A program made the position numbers and the translations under genes. A DNA stretch of 64,000 nucleotides, from NCBI GenBank assembly GCA_038127535.1, contig JAYPHU010000004.1, positions 79,490 through 143,489 on the forward strand, written 5' to 3'. Each line of letters begins with the position of its first letter. Within the stretch, counting starts at the first letter, position 1. Below the pieces are notes generated by a model, which did not search any database, was not told the DNA's origin, and saw nothing but the letters and a program-made list of their open reading frames with translations. Positions 7,889 through 19,710 of this stretch are shown here, piece after piece. The DNA is from JAYPHU01 sp038127535. GTDB taxonomy: Bacteria > Pseudomonadota > Alphaproteobacteria > Rhodospirillales > UBA2165.

Positions 7889-8377
7889 TTAGGGCCCCGC
7901 TTCGGGCAATAACGGCCCGTAGTCGATCTCATAGCCCGCCGGCAGCCCCAGCCAGTCCAAGGCTTGCTCCAAATTCCGAAATGCCAATCTGTTCTGCCCT
8001 AGGGTGGTCCGGGTGACCAAGGCCCAGGCGTGCGCCTTGGCATAATCCGCCGGCGAAGAGACAAGCCAGGCGAACCGGCTACCCTACATCAGCAGATGTT
8101 CCTTGGTGTAGGCGCTGTCGAAATCCCTCTTGAACCAGTCGTAATTCATCTCCGCCGGCAGCCGGATATCCCGCGTGTCGCGCAGAAAGCTCATCCCCGG
8201 TTTGAACGCCGGATCGGCGACAATCATGTTGATCGCCTGAATCCCTTCGGCCGGCACATAGGTAGGATGACACACGAAGCAACAATTGTTCTGAGCGTCG
8301 AGACTGATCCTGAAAGATATTGTGCGAGTAAATTCTCCACGTGGTTTCGATTCAGGAACGGTATACACCGAAATCAA
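7889..8377 (-). pseudogene. Small SpoIIAA/STAS-like hypothetical protein, interrupted by in-frame TAG
   Basis: On the minus strand an open frame (8377 to 8087, ends EHLLM) meets TAG at 8084-8086 and then continues in the same frame for 65 codons (GSRFAWLVSSPADYAKA, then NLEQALDWLGLPAGY) to TAA at 7889. The two halves together look like one roughly 160-residue SpoIIAA-like protein (VADPAFKPGMSFLRDTRDI; RFAWLV; LEQALDWLGL are the family pattern). The N-terminus is uncertain: the best start is a weak TTG at 8377 and the first about 35 residues look unlike the family. I read it as a decayed gene; a sequencing or population variant is also possible. Confidence 0.6.
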
Positions 8378-8440
8378 CCAAATGGTGCGGACCGGACATC
8401 TTAAATATAGGGATGCGCGCGGCAGGTTACGATACTGTTA

Positions 8441-9511
8441 TTATAGGGAATCCCCCAGACACTGGGCCAAAATCTGCGCAATTTTCCGTGATCCGGCGGG
8501 CATGGTGTGCACGCCGTCATAGAAATCCTGTGGACCGAAATCTAATTCGCCGGCCAAATCGATACGGCGCAGCGCTAGTTCGGCACATACCGCCAGGGTC
8601 ATATCGTTGAAAAGTTGCATGGTTAAAAAGGCGCGGTGGGAAATTTTCTCGCCTGCCCCTTTCTGGACCAGGGCATTTAGCTCCCCATCCTCATATCGAA
8701 AGTCGCCACGGAGTTGGGTGACGAAAACCGGCCGGGCGCCGAATTTCTGAATTCGGGATGCCAGGGTGCGGAGACGTTTGCGGTACTCGGTCAGCGCAGA
8801 ACCCAGTTCTTCACGAAGTTGTTCTTCGCCCACCCAATCGTTCACCGGCTTCCACGTGCCGGTGCGATATGAATTTGCTCCATGCATCAGCCGGGTACGC
8901 TGTGCCACGAACATGCCGCGAATGCGCCGGAACTGATTGTAGAGCGCACTGTGGTTCATGATGTATTGCCTGAGCTGCCGGGAATGTTCGGGCGATTGCA
9001 TCGTGTCGTACTGCTCCCGGTTCGCGCCGACAGCAACATCGTTGATCCCCACATAGGCCAGTACGATGTCCGGTCTCAGCCGGGGGATATTCGGAAACCA
9101 CAGATCAAAGGCGGCGATGTGGCCTACAGTGGACTGCCCATCCACGGCAGCGTTTACTGCATAAACGATCCGACCGGCCGCTCTAAGCTCTTGTTGGGGC
9201 TGATGGACCCAGGTCTCCGTATCGTCGAGAAAGCGTTCATTGGTCGTACTGCCGCCGATGGCGAGGATGTTGATATTGGCCGGATTGCTGCCATAGTCGC
9301 CGCGCAGGCCATGCTCATCCCTTGTATAGGTGATCACCTTGCCCGGCGAGATAAACTCTGACACATCGAAGTATCGGGTCTAGTTGCGCGGAACGTTGAG
9401 GATGCTGTAGCTCGGCCCGAAGAACCAATTGCCGAATATCAATTCGGCCACGACCAAGACGATCACGATCAATCCGGCATTGATACCGATGATGCGGCCA
9501 AAGCGTTTCAT
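8441..9511 (-). pseudogene. SGNH/GDSL-type hydrolase interrupted by an in-frame TAG at codon 44
   Basis: From ATG 9511 the frame encodes a membrane anchor (INAGLIVIVLVVAELIFGNWFF, a signal-anchor helix) and stops at TAG 9380-9382; in the same frame it goes on (TRYFDVSEFISPGKVIT) for a further 312 residues. That part has SGNH hydrolase blocks: ILAIGGSTTNERF (nucleophile serine block), VGINDVA (block III Asn) and YDGVHTMPAGS (catalytic Asp and His). A GTG at 9364 could start a soluble fragment, but there is no ribosome site and the anchor would be lost. Likely envelope-facing esterase or acetyl-esterase before inactivation. Together with the interrupted gene beside it, it suggests local gene decay. 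Confidence 0.62.
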
Positions 9512-9629
9512 ACATAGGCAATAGCCTGTTTAGGCTCATGAATAAAGAGTTGGCGCAATATTGATCCTGGACCTCCCCCGCTTAAGCGCGGAGAATGCGT
9601 CTCTGTCAGGGAGGCAGAAAACAAACAAG

Positions 9630-10631
9630 ATGACCATTGATACCCATACCCATTACATCACCGCCGAAATGCGCGCCGCGTTCAAACAGCGCACCGAACC
9701 GCCGTTTATTGATCAGACCGATGATGGCCGGGAGCGCTTCCATATGCCCATCGGCCACCTCATTCTAAACGACGATTATTACGATATGGACGCCCGGATC
9801 GTCTTCATGGACAAGGTCGGCGTGGACCGGCAAATCCTGTCCTTCCCCGGATTGTTCGGCCTGGACAGTCTACCGGTAGAAGACTGCTTCCCCGTCATCC
9901 AGGGCTTCAATGACCATGTCTCGGGTCTTTGCAAACAACACCCGGATCGCTTTTCCGGTCTGGCCGCGCTCCCGTTTGTCGATATCGATCTTTGCGTCGA
10001 GGAATACAAGCGCGCCCGGACCGAGCTTGGCCTAATCGGCGCCATCCTGCCGGTGAATACGCTGGTCAGCAAAGACCATGCAGAAAGGCTGGCACCGATC
10101 TTTGCCGCCGCCCAGGAACTCGGCGGGCATCTGTTTGTCCATCCCGGCCGACGCCCGGACGAAGTGCCCCCCGCCGGCGCCGCGCCCAAGGGACCACCCT
10201 TTGCCGACAGTATGGCGGCCCGCCAGGCCCTGGCGGTCCAGGACCGGTGTTCGGCAGCTATGGTCACGCTTATCTTTACCGACTTCCTGAACGCCTATCC
10301 GGATGTCACCCTGCACGTGGCGAACCTGGGCGGCACCCTGCCCATGGTGGTGGAGCGTATGGATCAGGTGAATGTCACCCGCAGCCCGGACAAACCGATG
10401 CCGTCATCGTTTCTTAATAAAGTCTATGTGGATTGTTCGTCCCTGGGCCCGCGGTCCATCGAGATCGCCGCCGCCTTCTACGGCGCGGATAAAATCCTGC
10501 TGGGTACCGACTGCCCCATTTTCATGACCCAATGGTCCCTGGACGCCATCAATGACGCCAAGATCAGCGAGGATGACAAAGACCTGATCCGCTACGGCAA
10601 CGCGGCGAGGCTGCTGGAGACGTATTTATAA
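9630..10631 (+). CDS. Amidohydrolase-family protein (ACMSD/gamma-resorcylate decarboxylase type)
   Basis: 333 residues. Metal-binding pattern of the amidohydrolase_2 family: IDTHTHY (HxH) at the N-terminus, LFVHPGR, HVANLGGT and LLGTDCPIF (terminal Asp). Members decarboxylate or hydrolyse aromatic or muconate acids (2-amino-3-carboxymuconate-semialdehyde decarboxylase, gamma-resorcylate decarboxylase). ATG 9630 is preferred over an upstream TTG/ATT-led extension because the HxH motif should be at the very N-terminus; AGGGAGG is present but about 13 bases upstream. Faces the YCII gene convergently. Specific substrate unknown. Confidence 0.88.
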   Translation: MTIDTHTHYITAEMRAAFKQRTEPPFIDQTDDGRERFHMPIGHLILNDDYYDMDARIVFMDKVGVDRQILSFPGLFGLDSLPVEDCFPVIQGFNDHVSGLCKQHPDRFSGLAALPFVDIDLCVEEYKRARTELGLIGAILPVNTLVSKDHAERLAPIFAAAQELGGHLFVHPGRRPDEVPPAGAAPKGPPFADSMAARQALAVQDRCSAAMVTLIFTDFLNAYPDVTLHVANLGGTLPMVVERMDQVNVTRSPDKPMPSSFLNKVYVDCSSLGPRSIEIAAAFYGADKILLGTDCPIFMTQWSLDAINDAKISEDDKDLIRYGNAARLLETYL

Positions 10632-10649
10632 CTCGTCCTGCCCCCGCCC

Positions 10650-10958
10650 CTAATCGATTGCCGGCACCCGCTGCCAAACGGCCTCGACATAGGCGACCTC
10701 GAACAGATCGGCCTTGGTGTAAGGATCGTTCTTGTGGAAGTCTTCGACCGTGGCCCGGTCCGCCTCGAACACCAGGATATTTCCGGTGACGTCCCGGATA
10801 TCGACCATGCCGGACGTGTCGATCGCGTCTCCCATCAATCCCCCACCATAAACGATCAGGGGCAGGAACCGCTTCTGATAAGCCGCGTGGGCCGGCTGCA
10901 GCTCCGCCCGCGTCGCAGCCATCCTCGGCCGGTCTTTTCTGAACAGCAGATAGCGCAT
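10650..10958 (-). CDS. YCII-domain protein
   Basis: 102 residues: MRYLLFRKDRP start, conserved His in PAHAAYQKR, GNILVFEADRATVEDF and HKNDPYTKADLFEV are the YciI-like pattern. It starts 5 bases after the stop of the GST gene, so the two form an operon. Same family as 6757-7041. It probably acts on, or protects against, a pathway intermediate, but no activity can be assigned. Confidence 0.85.
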   Translation of the reverse strand: MRYLLFRKDRPRMAATRAELQPAHAAYQKRFLPLIVYGGGLMGDAIDTSGMVDIRDVTGNILVFEADRATVEDFHKNDPYTKADLFEVAYVEAVWQRVPAID

Positions 10959-10963
10959 TGGCC

Positions 10964-11728
10964 CTACCCCTTCCTGCCCAAACCAAGCGCCGGATAAATT
11001 TCCGAGTACCGCGCACCGGGATAGTAGGCGATTGAATAGGCCGGCCGCGCCTTCATGGCGGCGAACCAATCGGTCACGTGGGACAGGTCTTTCTCCCACA
11101 GATCATGATGGCCCAGGTCTTCCATCCGGTCGATTAGGGGCGCGACACAAATATCCGCGAGCGTGTATTTCTTGCCCAACAACCAAGGCCCGCCGGTCTC
11201 CGCCATTGCCGCGTTCATCCGCTCCACCGTTTGGCGGATGTCGCCCAGCGCCTTGTCGATCTCGGCCTGCGAAAACCCCGTCTGCCCCATGCGCTTGTAG
11301 AAGCCCGTCTTGAGGGGCCGTATCTCCGCCTCGTGGGCGAAGGCCTCGTCATCCAAGTCTCTGTAATTGCGGATCAGGATTTTCTGGAACGTGGGATATC
11401 GCACCGCCGGCGTCGGCACCTCCTCCAGATATCTGAGCCAAGTGCGCATCCTGGCGCGGTCCAGCGGCGCGTCGGGGGTCAGCTTGGTGTCGGGAAACAC
11501 CTCGTCCAGATATTCCAGGATCACCGAGGAATCCACCACCGGCGTGCCGTCATGAACCAATGTCGGCACCACGCCGTTGGGATTCATCTCCAGATATTCC
11601 GGCGTGAGGTGCTTGTTCTCGCCGGGCTTGAACGGATGATCCACCCAATCGAGGCCCTTTTCGGCCAGGCAAATCCTGACCTTCAAGGAACACGTAGAGG
11701 CCGGAAAGTTATAAAGCTCCAATGTCAC
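10964..11728 (-). CDS. Glutathione S-transferase family protein
   Basis: 254 residues; thioredoxin-fold GST N-domain (LYNFPASTCSLKVRICLAEKG; NPNGVVPTLVHDG; DSSVILEYLDEVFP) followed by an all-helical C-domain (LADICVAPLIDRM). Serine/cysteine near residue 10-12 could activate glutathione. The GTG start at 11728 has GGGAGCG upstream and fits the GST N-terminus (VTLELYNF); the longer frame to 12124 has no homologous content and overlaps the divergent ligase gene. In operon with YCII, divergent from the acyl-CoA ligase. Possible roles are detoxification, isomerisation or ether cleavage in aromatic degradation. Confidence 0.9.
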   Translation of the reverse strand: MTLELYNFPASTCSLKVRICLAEKGLDWVDHPFKPGENKHLTPEYLEMNPNGVVPTLVHDGTPVVDSSVILEYLDEVFPDTKLTPDAPLDRARMRTWLRYLEEVPTPAVRYPTFQKILIRNYRDLDDEAFAHEAEIRPLKTGFYKRMGQTGFSQAEIDKALGDIRQTVERMNAAMAETGGPWLLGKKYTLADICVAPLIDRMEDLGHHDLWEKDLSHVTDWFAAMKARPAYSIAYYPGARYSEIYPALGLGRKG

Positions 11729-11848
11729 AGACGTTCGCTCCCAAGTTCGTTCGGATACTAAGCCCCTGCCCGGCCCCCGGCAACGCTTGCACCCGGTAGG
11801 GATTTGGCGCGAAAATAGCTCAAAATAAATGCAGACAGGGGAGCGCCC

Positions 11849-13477
11849 ATGCTGGGCCTGATGATGGACCGTCAACTGACGGTCAAATCTCTCATCGACT
11901 ATGCGGCCAAGTTCCACGGCGACACGGAAATCGTGTCCCGCACCGTGGAAGGCCCGATCCACCGCTATACCTATGCCGACGTCCACGCGCGCATGCACCG
12001 GCTCGCGAACGTGCTGAAAAACCTCGGCGTCGGCGATGGGGACCGGGTGGCGACCCTGGCCTGGAACGGCTACCGGCATTTCGAGTTGTACTTTGCTGTA
12101 TCCGGCATTGGCGCGGTCTGTCACACCATCAACCCGCGCCTATTCACCGATCAGATCGCTTACATCCTGGGCCATGCGGAGGACAAAGTCGTCTTCTGCG
12201 ACCTGACCTTTGTGCCGGTGCTGGAAGCCTTGGGCGATGCGCTGAAAAACGCGAGCGCCGTGGTGATCATGACCGATAAGGATCACATGCCGCAAACCAG
12301 CCTGGACGGGCTGCTGTGCTATGAAGAGCTGATGGAGGAGGCGACCGAGGATTTCGACTGGCCGGAGATCGATGAACGGCAGGCCTCAAGCCTATGTTAT
12401 TCCTCCGGCACCACGGGCAATCCGAAAGGCGTTCTCTATTCCAACCGGTCCACTGTGCTGCACGCCTACGGCACCTGCTCGGCGGATGTGTTCGCACTCT
12501 CCGCCCAGGACTGCATCATGCCGGTGGTGCCCATGTTCCACGTCAATGCCTGGGGCATCCCGTATGCCGCCGCCATGTCGGGGGCGAAGGTGGTGTTTCC
12601 CGGCGCCGGCATGGACGGGGCCAGCCTGTGGGAGCTGATGGACGCGGAGAAAGTCACCACCAGCGCGGGTGTGCCGACGGTCTGGCTGATGCTGATGCAG
12701 TATGTGCAGGCGGAGGGCAAAGCGCTGCCCTACCTGAACCGGACGTTCGTCGGCGGCTCGGCGCTCCCTCAATCCATGATCGAGTCGTTCGAGAACGACT
12801 ATGACGTGGCCTGTCTGCACGCCTGGGGCATGACCGAGATGGGGCCCTTGGGCTCCGTCGCCCATCTGAAGGAACATATGAACGGCCTGCCCGGCGGCGA
12901 GAAGATGGGCTTCAAGGTCAAGCAGGGCCGCCCACCCTATAACGTGGACATGAAGATCATCGGCGATGACGGCCAGGCGCTGCCCCATGACGGCGTCACG
13001 TTCGGCGAACTCTGCGTACGTGGGCCCAGTGTGACCTCCGGCTATTTCAACGACGACGATATGTCGGCGGATATGTTCGACGTCGAGGGCTGGCTTCGCA
13101 CCGGTGATGTCTCCACCATCGACGAACAGGGCTATATGCAGATCGTTGACCGGTCCAAGGACGTGATCAAGTCCGGCGGGGAATGGATCAGCTCCATTGA
13201 TCTGGAGAACATCGCGGTCGGCCATCCGGCCATCGCCGAAGCCGCCGTCATCGGCGTCGCGTCTGATAAGTGGGACGAACGGCCGCTGCTGGTCTGTGTC
13301 CTGGCGGACGGTCAAAGCGTGGAACCGGCTGAGCTGTTGAAAATCTACGACGGCAAGGTGGCCAAATGGTGGGTGCCCGACGCGGTGGAGTTCGTCGACG
13401 AGCTACCTCATACGGCGACCGGCAAGCTGCAGAAAATGACGCTCCGGGAAAGGTTCAAGGACTACCGGGTCGCGTAG
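11849..13477 (+). CDS. Acyl-CoA synthetase, AMP-binding (medium/long-chain fatty acid CoA ligase, AlkK-like)
   Basis: 542 residues of the ANL superfamily: CYSSGTTGNPKGVLYSNRS (P-loop), HAWGMTEMGP, GWLRTGDVSTIDEQGYM (A8 hinge) and TATGKLQKMTLRERF with the catalytic lysine near the C-terminus. The N-terminus (MLGLMMDRQLTVKSLIDYAA) and overall length match the AlkK/medium-chain group. Activates a carboxylic acid to acyl-CoA in two steps via acyl-AMP. Together with the FadB-like fusion at 15296-17401 it supplies beta-oxidation. SD-like GGGGAG 5 bases before ATG. Confidence 0.93.
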   Translation: MLGLMMDRQLTVKSLIDYAAKFHGDTEIVSRTVEGPIHRYTYADVHARMHRLANVLKNLGVGDGDRVATLAWNGYRHFELYFAVSGIGAVCHTINPRLFTDQIAYILGHAEDKVVFCDLTFVPVLEALGDALKNASAVVIMTDKDHMPQTSLDGLLCYEELMEEATEDFDWPEIDERQASSLCYSSGTTGNPKGVLYSNRSTVLHAYGTCSADVFALSAQDCIMPVVPMFHVNAWGIPYAAAMSGAKVVFPGAGMDGASLWELMDAEKVTTSAGVPTVWLMLMQYVQAEGKALPYLNRTFVGGSALPQSMIESFENDYDVACLHAWGMTEMGPLGSVAHLKEHMNGLPGGEKMGFKVKQGRPPYNVDMKIIGDDGQALPHDGVTFGELCVRGPSVTSGYFNDDDMSADMFDVEGWLRTGDVSTIDEQGYMQIVDRSKDVIKSGGEWISSIDLENIAVGHPAIAEAAVIGVASDKWDERPLLVCVLADGQSVEPAELLKIYDGKVAKWWVPDAVEFVDELPHTATGKLQKMTLRERFKDYRVA

Positions 13478-13484
13478 CGCCCGC

Positions 13485-14429
13485 TTAATGCTCCACCGGC
13501 GCGGTCTTATCCTTGCGCACCACCATGAAGATACCGGCGCAGACCAGCACGCCGCCGGCGATGTGGTAGCTGAACAGCTGCTCACCCAGCAACCAAATGC
13601 CCAGACCGGCTGAATAAATCGGCATCAGGTTGACGAACACCGCCGCCTTGTTATGGCCTACCACCCGGTTCCCCGTGTTCCAGAACGCCAGGGACAGGAT
13701 CGAGATCAGGATCGCCAGTACCAGCGACCAGCCCAGCAGCTCCCAGGTGAACGGCGTCGGGCGATAGTAATAGTGCTCGATCAGCCAGGCCGGCGTTAGG
13801 AAGATGGTACCGAACACCAGGATCACGGCCAGCGACGGAAACACACCCAGGCCCGCCGGCATGCGCCGCAGGTTCACCGCGTATGACGCGTACATGATCG
13901 TCGCCACCACCGTGATCAGATCGCCGATATTGAAATCCAGGCTCCGGATGACGCCGAGATCGGCGCGGGAGATCATGATCGAGACGCCCACCAGCGCGGA
14001 CAGCACGCCCGCGAGCTGAATATTATTGAGCCGGTCCCGGAACAATATCCAGGCGATGCCGGCGGTCAGCACCGGCTGGGTCGCGTTGACCAGGCCCGAA
14101 TTGGTGGCCGTGGTGAAATTCACCCCGACGAACAGCAACACCCCGCCGCCGACCATCAGGAACCCTTCCATGGCGTAATAGGCCAAGTTCCCCTTCACGA
14201 TGTCCATGTTCTTGGAGATCCTTCCCCAGCAGAACGGCAGCAGCACCAACACCGCGATCAGCCAGCGCCCGAAAGACAGACCAAGGGGCGGAATTTCCTG
14301 GTGCACCGCGCGGGCGATGACCACGCCGGCCGACCAGAAAAACACCGTGATCGCCAGTAGGGCATAGGCCTGGCCGGGTTTGACCTTCAGGGCACCGGAG
14401 GGCGCATCATGGCTGGAAATGTCGGACAT
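13485..14429 (-). CDS. DMT-superfamily (EamA) transporter
   Basis: 314 residues with about ten predicted hydrophobic helices arranged as two EamA repeats (AYALLAITVFFWSAGVVIARA; VTAGIAWILFRDRLNNIQLAGVLSA in the first; SILSLAFWNTGNRVVGHNKAAV and YSAGLGIWLLGEQL in the second). Inner-membrane drug/metabolite transporter; direction and substrate unknown, exporters of amino acids or metabolites being most common. Ends 7 bases from the convergent acyl-CoA ligase. Confidence 0.9.
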   Translation of the reverse strand: MSDISSHDAPSGALKVKPGQAYALLAITVFFWSAGVVIARAVHQEIPPLGLSFGRWLIAVLVLLPFCWGRISKNMDIVKGNLAYYAMEGFLMVGGGVLLFVGVNFTTATNSGLVNATQPVLTAGIAWILFRDRLNNIQLAGVLSALVGVSIMISRADLGVIRSLDFNIGDLITVVATIMYASYAVNLRRMPAGLGVFPSLAVILVFGTIFLTPAWLIEHYYYRPTPFTWELLGWSLVLAILISILSLAFWNTGNRVVGHNKAAVFVNLMPIYSAGLGIWLLGEQLFSYHIAGGVLVCAGIFMVVRKDKTAPVEH

Positions 14430-14524
14430 GGGCGGGATTTCTTGTTGTTGTTTTGCGACAGACTTCGGCGCGGAATTTACGGCGCGAAACCGCCTTTGTC
14501 ACGCCTTTGGGGTTGGTTGAGCGG

Positions 14525-15265
14525 CTAATCCAGCTCCATCGTGCCGCCGTCCATGGGCAGCGCACCGTTGAGCCACTGACGCATCAGCTCATTGACCGTT
14601 TCCGGACGCTCCATGGTGATCAGGTGCGCCGCCTCGGCGATCAGCGCCAGCTTGGCCTTGGGCAACAGCTTCATCATGTCCCGGGACAGGTCCGGCGGGA
14701 GAAATTTATCCTGCGCGCCGCACACAACGAGCGTCGGGCAATTGACCTTGGGCAGGAAGTCCGTCAGGTCAGTGGCCGCTGACAGGGCGGTCACCTGGCG
14801 GGTAAACCGATCCGGGCCCACCGAGTCCGCCATATCATCGACCGCCTTCACCAGGCGCTGGTTATTGTGATTATCGGGCTGCAGGAAGAGCTTCAGCATC
14901 TGCGCCTTCACGGCCTCGAACTCGCCGTTGGCAGTGGCGTCCAACATGGTGCGGCGGCGGGCCTGACGGTCTTCACCTTCGACGGCGGCAGTGCTGTCCA
15001 ACAGGCCCAGATGGGTCACCCGGTCGCCGCCCAGTTTCTTGACCAGCAGCGCCACATAGCCGCCCATGGAGCTGCCGGCTATGGCGAACTTGGGCGGGGA
15101 TTCGGTGAGGATCGCCTGCGCCATGTCCTCCACCGTGTCGTGGCGAAGATGGGCGCGGGTCACCACCACCGTGCCGAGATCGCCTAATCCCTCGACTTGC
15201 GGCTGGAACAGCGCCTCGGTGCCGAGCAAGCCCGGCACCAGAACGAGATGAATGTGATCGGCCAT
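14525..15265 (-). CDS. Alpha/beta-fold hydrolase
   Basis: 246 residues. LVLVPGLLGTEALF oxyanion region, nucleophile elbow GSSMGGY, acid residue region VVCGAQDKFLPPDLS and catalytic His in EAAHLITMERPE: a complete Ser-Asp-His triad. Cytoplasmic esterase/lactonase-like. Lies immediately downstream of the FadB-like gene, same strand (30-base gap), so may remove acyl or ester groups in that pathway; substrate unknown. Confidence 0.9.
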   Translation of the reverse strand: MADHIHLVLVPGLLGTEALFQPQVEGLGDLGTVVVTRAHLRHDTVEDMAQAILTESPPKFAIAGSSMGGYVALLVKKLGGDRVTHLGLLDSTAAVEGEDRQARRRTMLDATANGEFEAVKAQMLKLFLQPDNHNNQRLVKAVDDMADSVGPDRFTRQVTALSAATDLTDFLPKVNCPTLVVCGAQDKFLPPDLSRDMMKLLPKAKLALIAEAAHLITMERPETVNELMRQWLNGALPMDGGTMELD

Positions 15266-15295
15266 CCGCGCCTCCCTAAAATCCGAGGCGGAATG

Positions 15296-17401
<2,106 letters not shown>

Positions 17402-17506
17402 CTCGATTCCCTTTTATCCGCAAATCTCGCTATATGCCGGGCGGGAACCTAATGGATCGTGTCCCCCGGTTCAAACAGGGAATCAGATAGAGTTTTTGGT
17501 AAGGAC

Positions 17507-18214
17507 CTACCCCTCGTTGGGGAGGCAGGTCACCGCATATTCGTGGGTGATTTTGCGGCCCAGGACCGGGTCATCCAGCTCGATCCGGAAGGCGTCCATG
17601 GGGCAGACGCCGCCGATGACGGCCAGAGTGCCGCAATACATCAGCGTGCCGTCGGCGAGATCACCGTCGGCGGCCCCGCCTATATGCTGGCTATAGCGGC
17701 CGATTAGTTCCTCCGGCGCCAGCATGGTGGTCACCGGGCCTTCCTGATAGAGGCTGGCGTCCCCGCCGGTCACCGCCCAGGATCGCAGCATGAGTTGATC
17801 CCAGTGATCAATGACCTCCTCATAGGCCCAGAGCTGCGAGCCCACCGGCTTGGCGCAGGCTTGTTTGGAGATACTGACGTTCTGGGTTTCCACCTTTCGG
17901 TCGGTGTGATCGGAACCGACCCCCAGCCACATCGTCCCCTGCTGAGCGATGAGCACAAACTCCACCTCGCCGGACGAGTCATCGCCGACCACTTCGATAG
18001 CACCGTCCGTGGTCAGCAGGTGCGCCGCGCCGCGATAAAAGATCGGCGTGGTTTTGGGCCGGGCGACGCCGATTTCCTCCAGCTCCTTGATGTGGGCCTC
18101 CATGGCCTCCTTATTGCGGCCGGTCCAGCCGGCGATCACCAGATTGTCGATGGGGATCTCGGCCCGGCGCGCGTCGCCGTCTTTCGGCAATTGTTCACAC
18201 GATAAAACCGGCAT
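17507..18214 (-). CDS. DUF2848 family protein (fumarylacetoacetase-like)
   Basis: 235 residues. Pattern of DUF2848: NLVIAGWTGRNKEAMEAHI near the start, PKTTPIFYRGA, then GDDSSGEVEFVLI and VGSDHTDRKVET, and GTLMYCGTLAVIGG with DPVLGRKITHEY at the C-terminus. Resembles fumarylacetoacetate-hydrolase-fold proteins, which cleave or decarboxylate oxo acids using a divalent metal. ATG 18214 is chosen because it lies 4 bases after the HpaB-type gene's stop; the longer frame overlaps that gene. Its operon with an HpaB-type monooxygenase and a cupin suggests a role late in aromatic ring processing. Confidence 0.85.
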   Translation of the reverse strand: MPVLSCEQLPKDGDARRAEIPIDNLVIAGWTGRNKEAMEAHIKELEEIGVARPKTTPIFYRGAAHLLTTDGAIEVVGDDSSGEVEFVLIAQQGTMWLGVGSDHTDRKVETQNVSISKQACAKPVGSQLWAYEEVIDHWDQLMLRSWAVTGGDASLYQEGPVTTMLAPEELIGRYSQHIGGAADGDLADGTLMYCGTLAVIGGVCPMDAFRIELDDPVLGRKITHEYAVTCLPNEG

Positions 18215-18218
18215 CGCC

Positions 18219-19697
18219 CTACTCCGCAGCTTTCTTGGAGGCTTTCTCGGGCACATCGTATTGACCCATCACGTGATCCACCACCCCGTCGAAATGCTCC
18301 CATGGCGCTTCCCGGAAGGAATGGTTGCGCACGATGAACGACGCGCCAGCATAGAACTTCTCATACTGCTGTTGGCGGCCGGCGAATTCGGACCCCACCA
18401 CATCCCAGGCGAGCCGGAACAATTTCATCCGGTCGGCGGCGCCCATTTGCGGCGTCTGGAAATAGGCTTCGAAATCCTCCCGCAATTTTTCATCATGCAT
18501 CACGGAAATGCTCGCCGGCATTTGGAACACGCCGCCGCCACAAAGTTCCCTCAAGACATCGACGATCATCGAGTGATTTTCCGTGCACCAGTTAAGCGCC
18601 GCGTACATCATGCGCCGGTTGAAGGTCATGTACCCCTCCGGCCAGCTTTCTGCCGCCTCGATCTGGCCGTGGATCATGCCGGATAGGGTCGCTTCCAGCG
18701 CCGCCATTCGGCCCAGAGTCTCTCTGACCGCCGGCACCTGATCCGCGCCCGTGGCTTTGGTCACCTTGCTGCAGAGCCCGGTGATCAATTCCATCTTTGA
18801 CCAAAAGCGGACATTGGCCTGATGGTTGCCGTAGCAGTGGCCGGGGGAGCGAATATAGATTTCGCGGGCGAGGATGGCGTCGTCCATGACAAACACCTTT
18901 TCCCACGGGACCTTGACGTTGTCGCACATAACCAAAACGTCGGTTTCATCCATGTTCCAGGTCAGCGGCGAGTCGAATTGATTGTCCGCATTCAAAGAAA
19001 TCGGCTGCCGCATCCACATTGTCAGTCCGGGGATATTGCAGGGAATCCCGCAGGTTACCGCCTGCTTCACTTGATCCGGCGCCAGGGGCAATAAGTTACC
19101 TATCCAAATCTCGTCGCAGAATACGGCGCTGGTGGCCAGCATCTTCATGCCCGAAATGGTGACACCCTCTTCATCTTCGTCGACCACCATCAGGGTCGGG
19201 ATCGGCAAATTGTTCTTCTCATAGAATTCCGGATTTCGGGCAGCCTGCGGCGGCAAGACGGCATAGGTGGCGAAAAGATCGCCTTTTTTCATGTAGTCGT
19301 AATAGGAAACGATGTTCTTACCGAACTGGTATTCATCGGTATCAAAGATTGACGGGCTGGTCGCCATGCCGGTGACAAAGCTCGCCACGTGATCCATGGA
19401 CCGGCCCATCATGCCGCAGGTCTGATCGGCGATCAGCTTGTGGGCGGTTGTCCGCTTGCGAAGATCTTCACGGCTTTTGGCCTGGAGAAACCACATGGAA
19501 TAGCGCTCGCCGTCTTCCTCGAACGTCAGCGCTTCCTGCAGGTCCGGATCGTGCTTCAGATCGTAAAGAGAGGCGACGGTTTTCGCCGCCTCCCGGAACG
19601 CCGGATGGGTGGCCACATCCTCGACCTTCTCATCGCCGATATAGACAGTGCGGCCGTCTCTAAGACCTTCCAGATGCTGTTTGCCGGTTTTGATCAT
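18219..19697 (-). CDS. 4-hydroxyphenylacetate 3-hydroxylase (HpaB) family oxygenase component
   Basis: 492 residues of the FADH2-dependent HpaB family: YIGDEKVEDVATHPAF near the N-terminus, RSMDHVASFVTGMA, PQAARNPEF, KMLATSAVFCDEIWIGN, and AREIYIRSPGHCYGNHQ in the C-terminal half. Uses reduced flavin from a separate reductase (HpaC), which is not in the window. Group members ortho-hydroxylate phenols; some are dehydratases/isomerases such as 4-hydroxybutyryl-CoA dehydratase, which lacks the same signature. First in DUF2848 order with cupin upstream (19711). Confidence 0.88.
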   Translation of the reverse strand: MIKTGKQHLEGLRDGRTVYIGDEKVEDVATHPAFREAAKTVASLYDLKHDPDLQEALTFEEDGERYSMWFLQAKSREDLRKRTTAHKLIADQTCGMMGRSMDHVASFVTGMATSPSIFDTDEYQFGKNIVSYYDYMKKGDLFATYAVLPPQAARNPEFYEKNNLPIPTLMVVDEDEEGVTISGMKMLATSAVFCDEIWIGNLLPLAPDQVKQAVTCGIPCNIPGLTMWMRQPISLNADNQFDSPLTWNMDETDVLVMCDNVKVPWEKVFVMDDAILAREIYIRSPGHCYGNHQANVRFWSKMELITGLCSKVTKATGADQVPAVRETLGRMAALEATLSGMIHGQIEAAESWPEGYMTFNRRMMYAALNWCTENHSMIVDVLRELCGGGVFQMPASISVMHDEKLREDFEAYFQTPQMGAADRMKLFRLAWDVVGSEFAGRQQQYEKFYAGASFIVRNHSFREAPWEHFDGVVDHVMGQYDVPEKASKKAAE

Positions 19698-19710
19698 GGT
19701 TTAACCGCCC

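Noticed and set aside
8084..9382. Amber (TAG) recoding in this genome
   Set aside because: TAG is a normal stop for several intact genes here (E2 at 743, GST at 10964, EutA-like at 29811), so nonsense mutation or sequence error is simpler.
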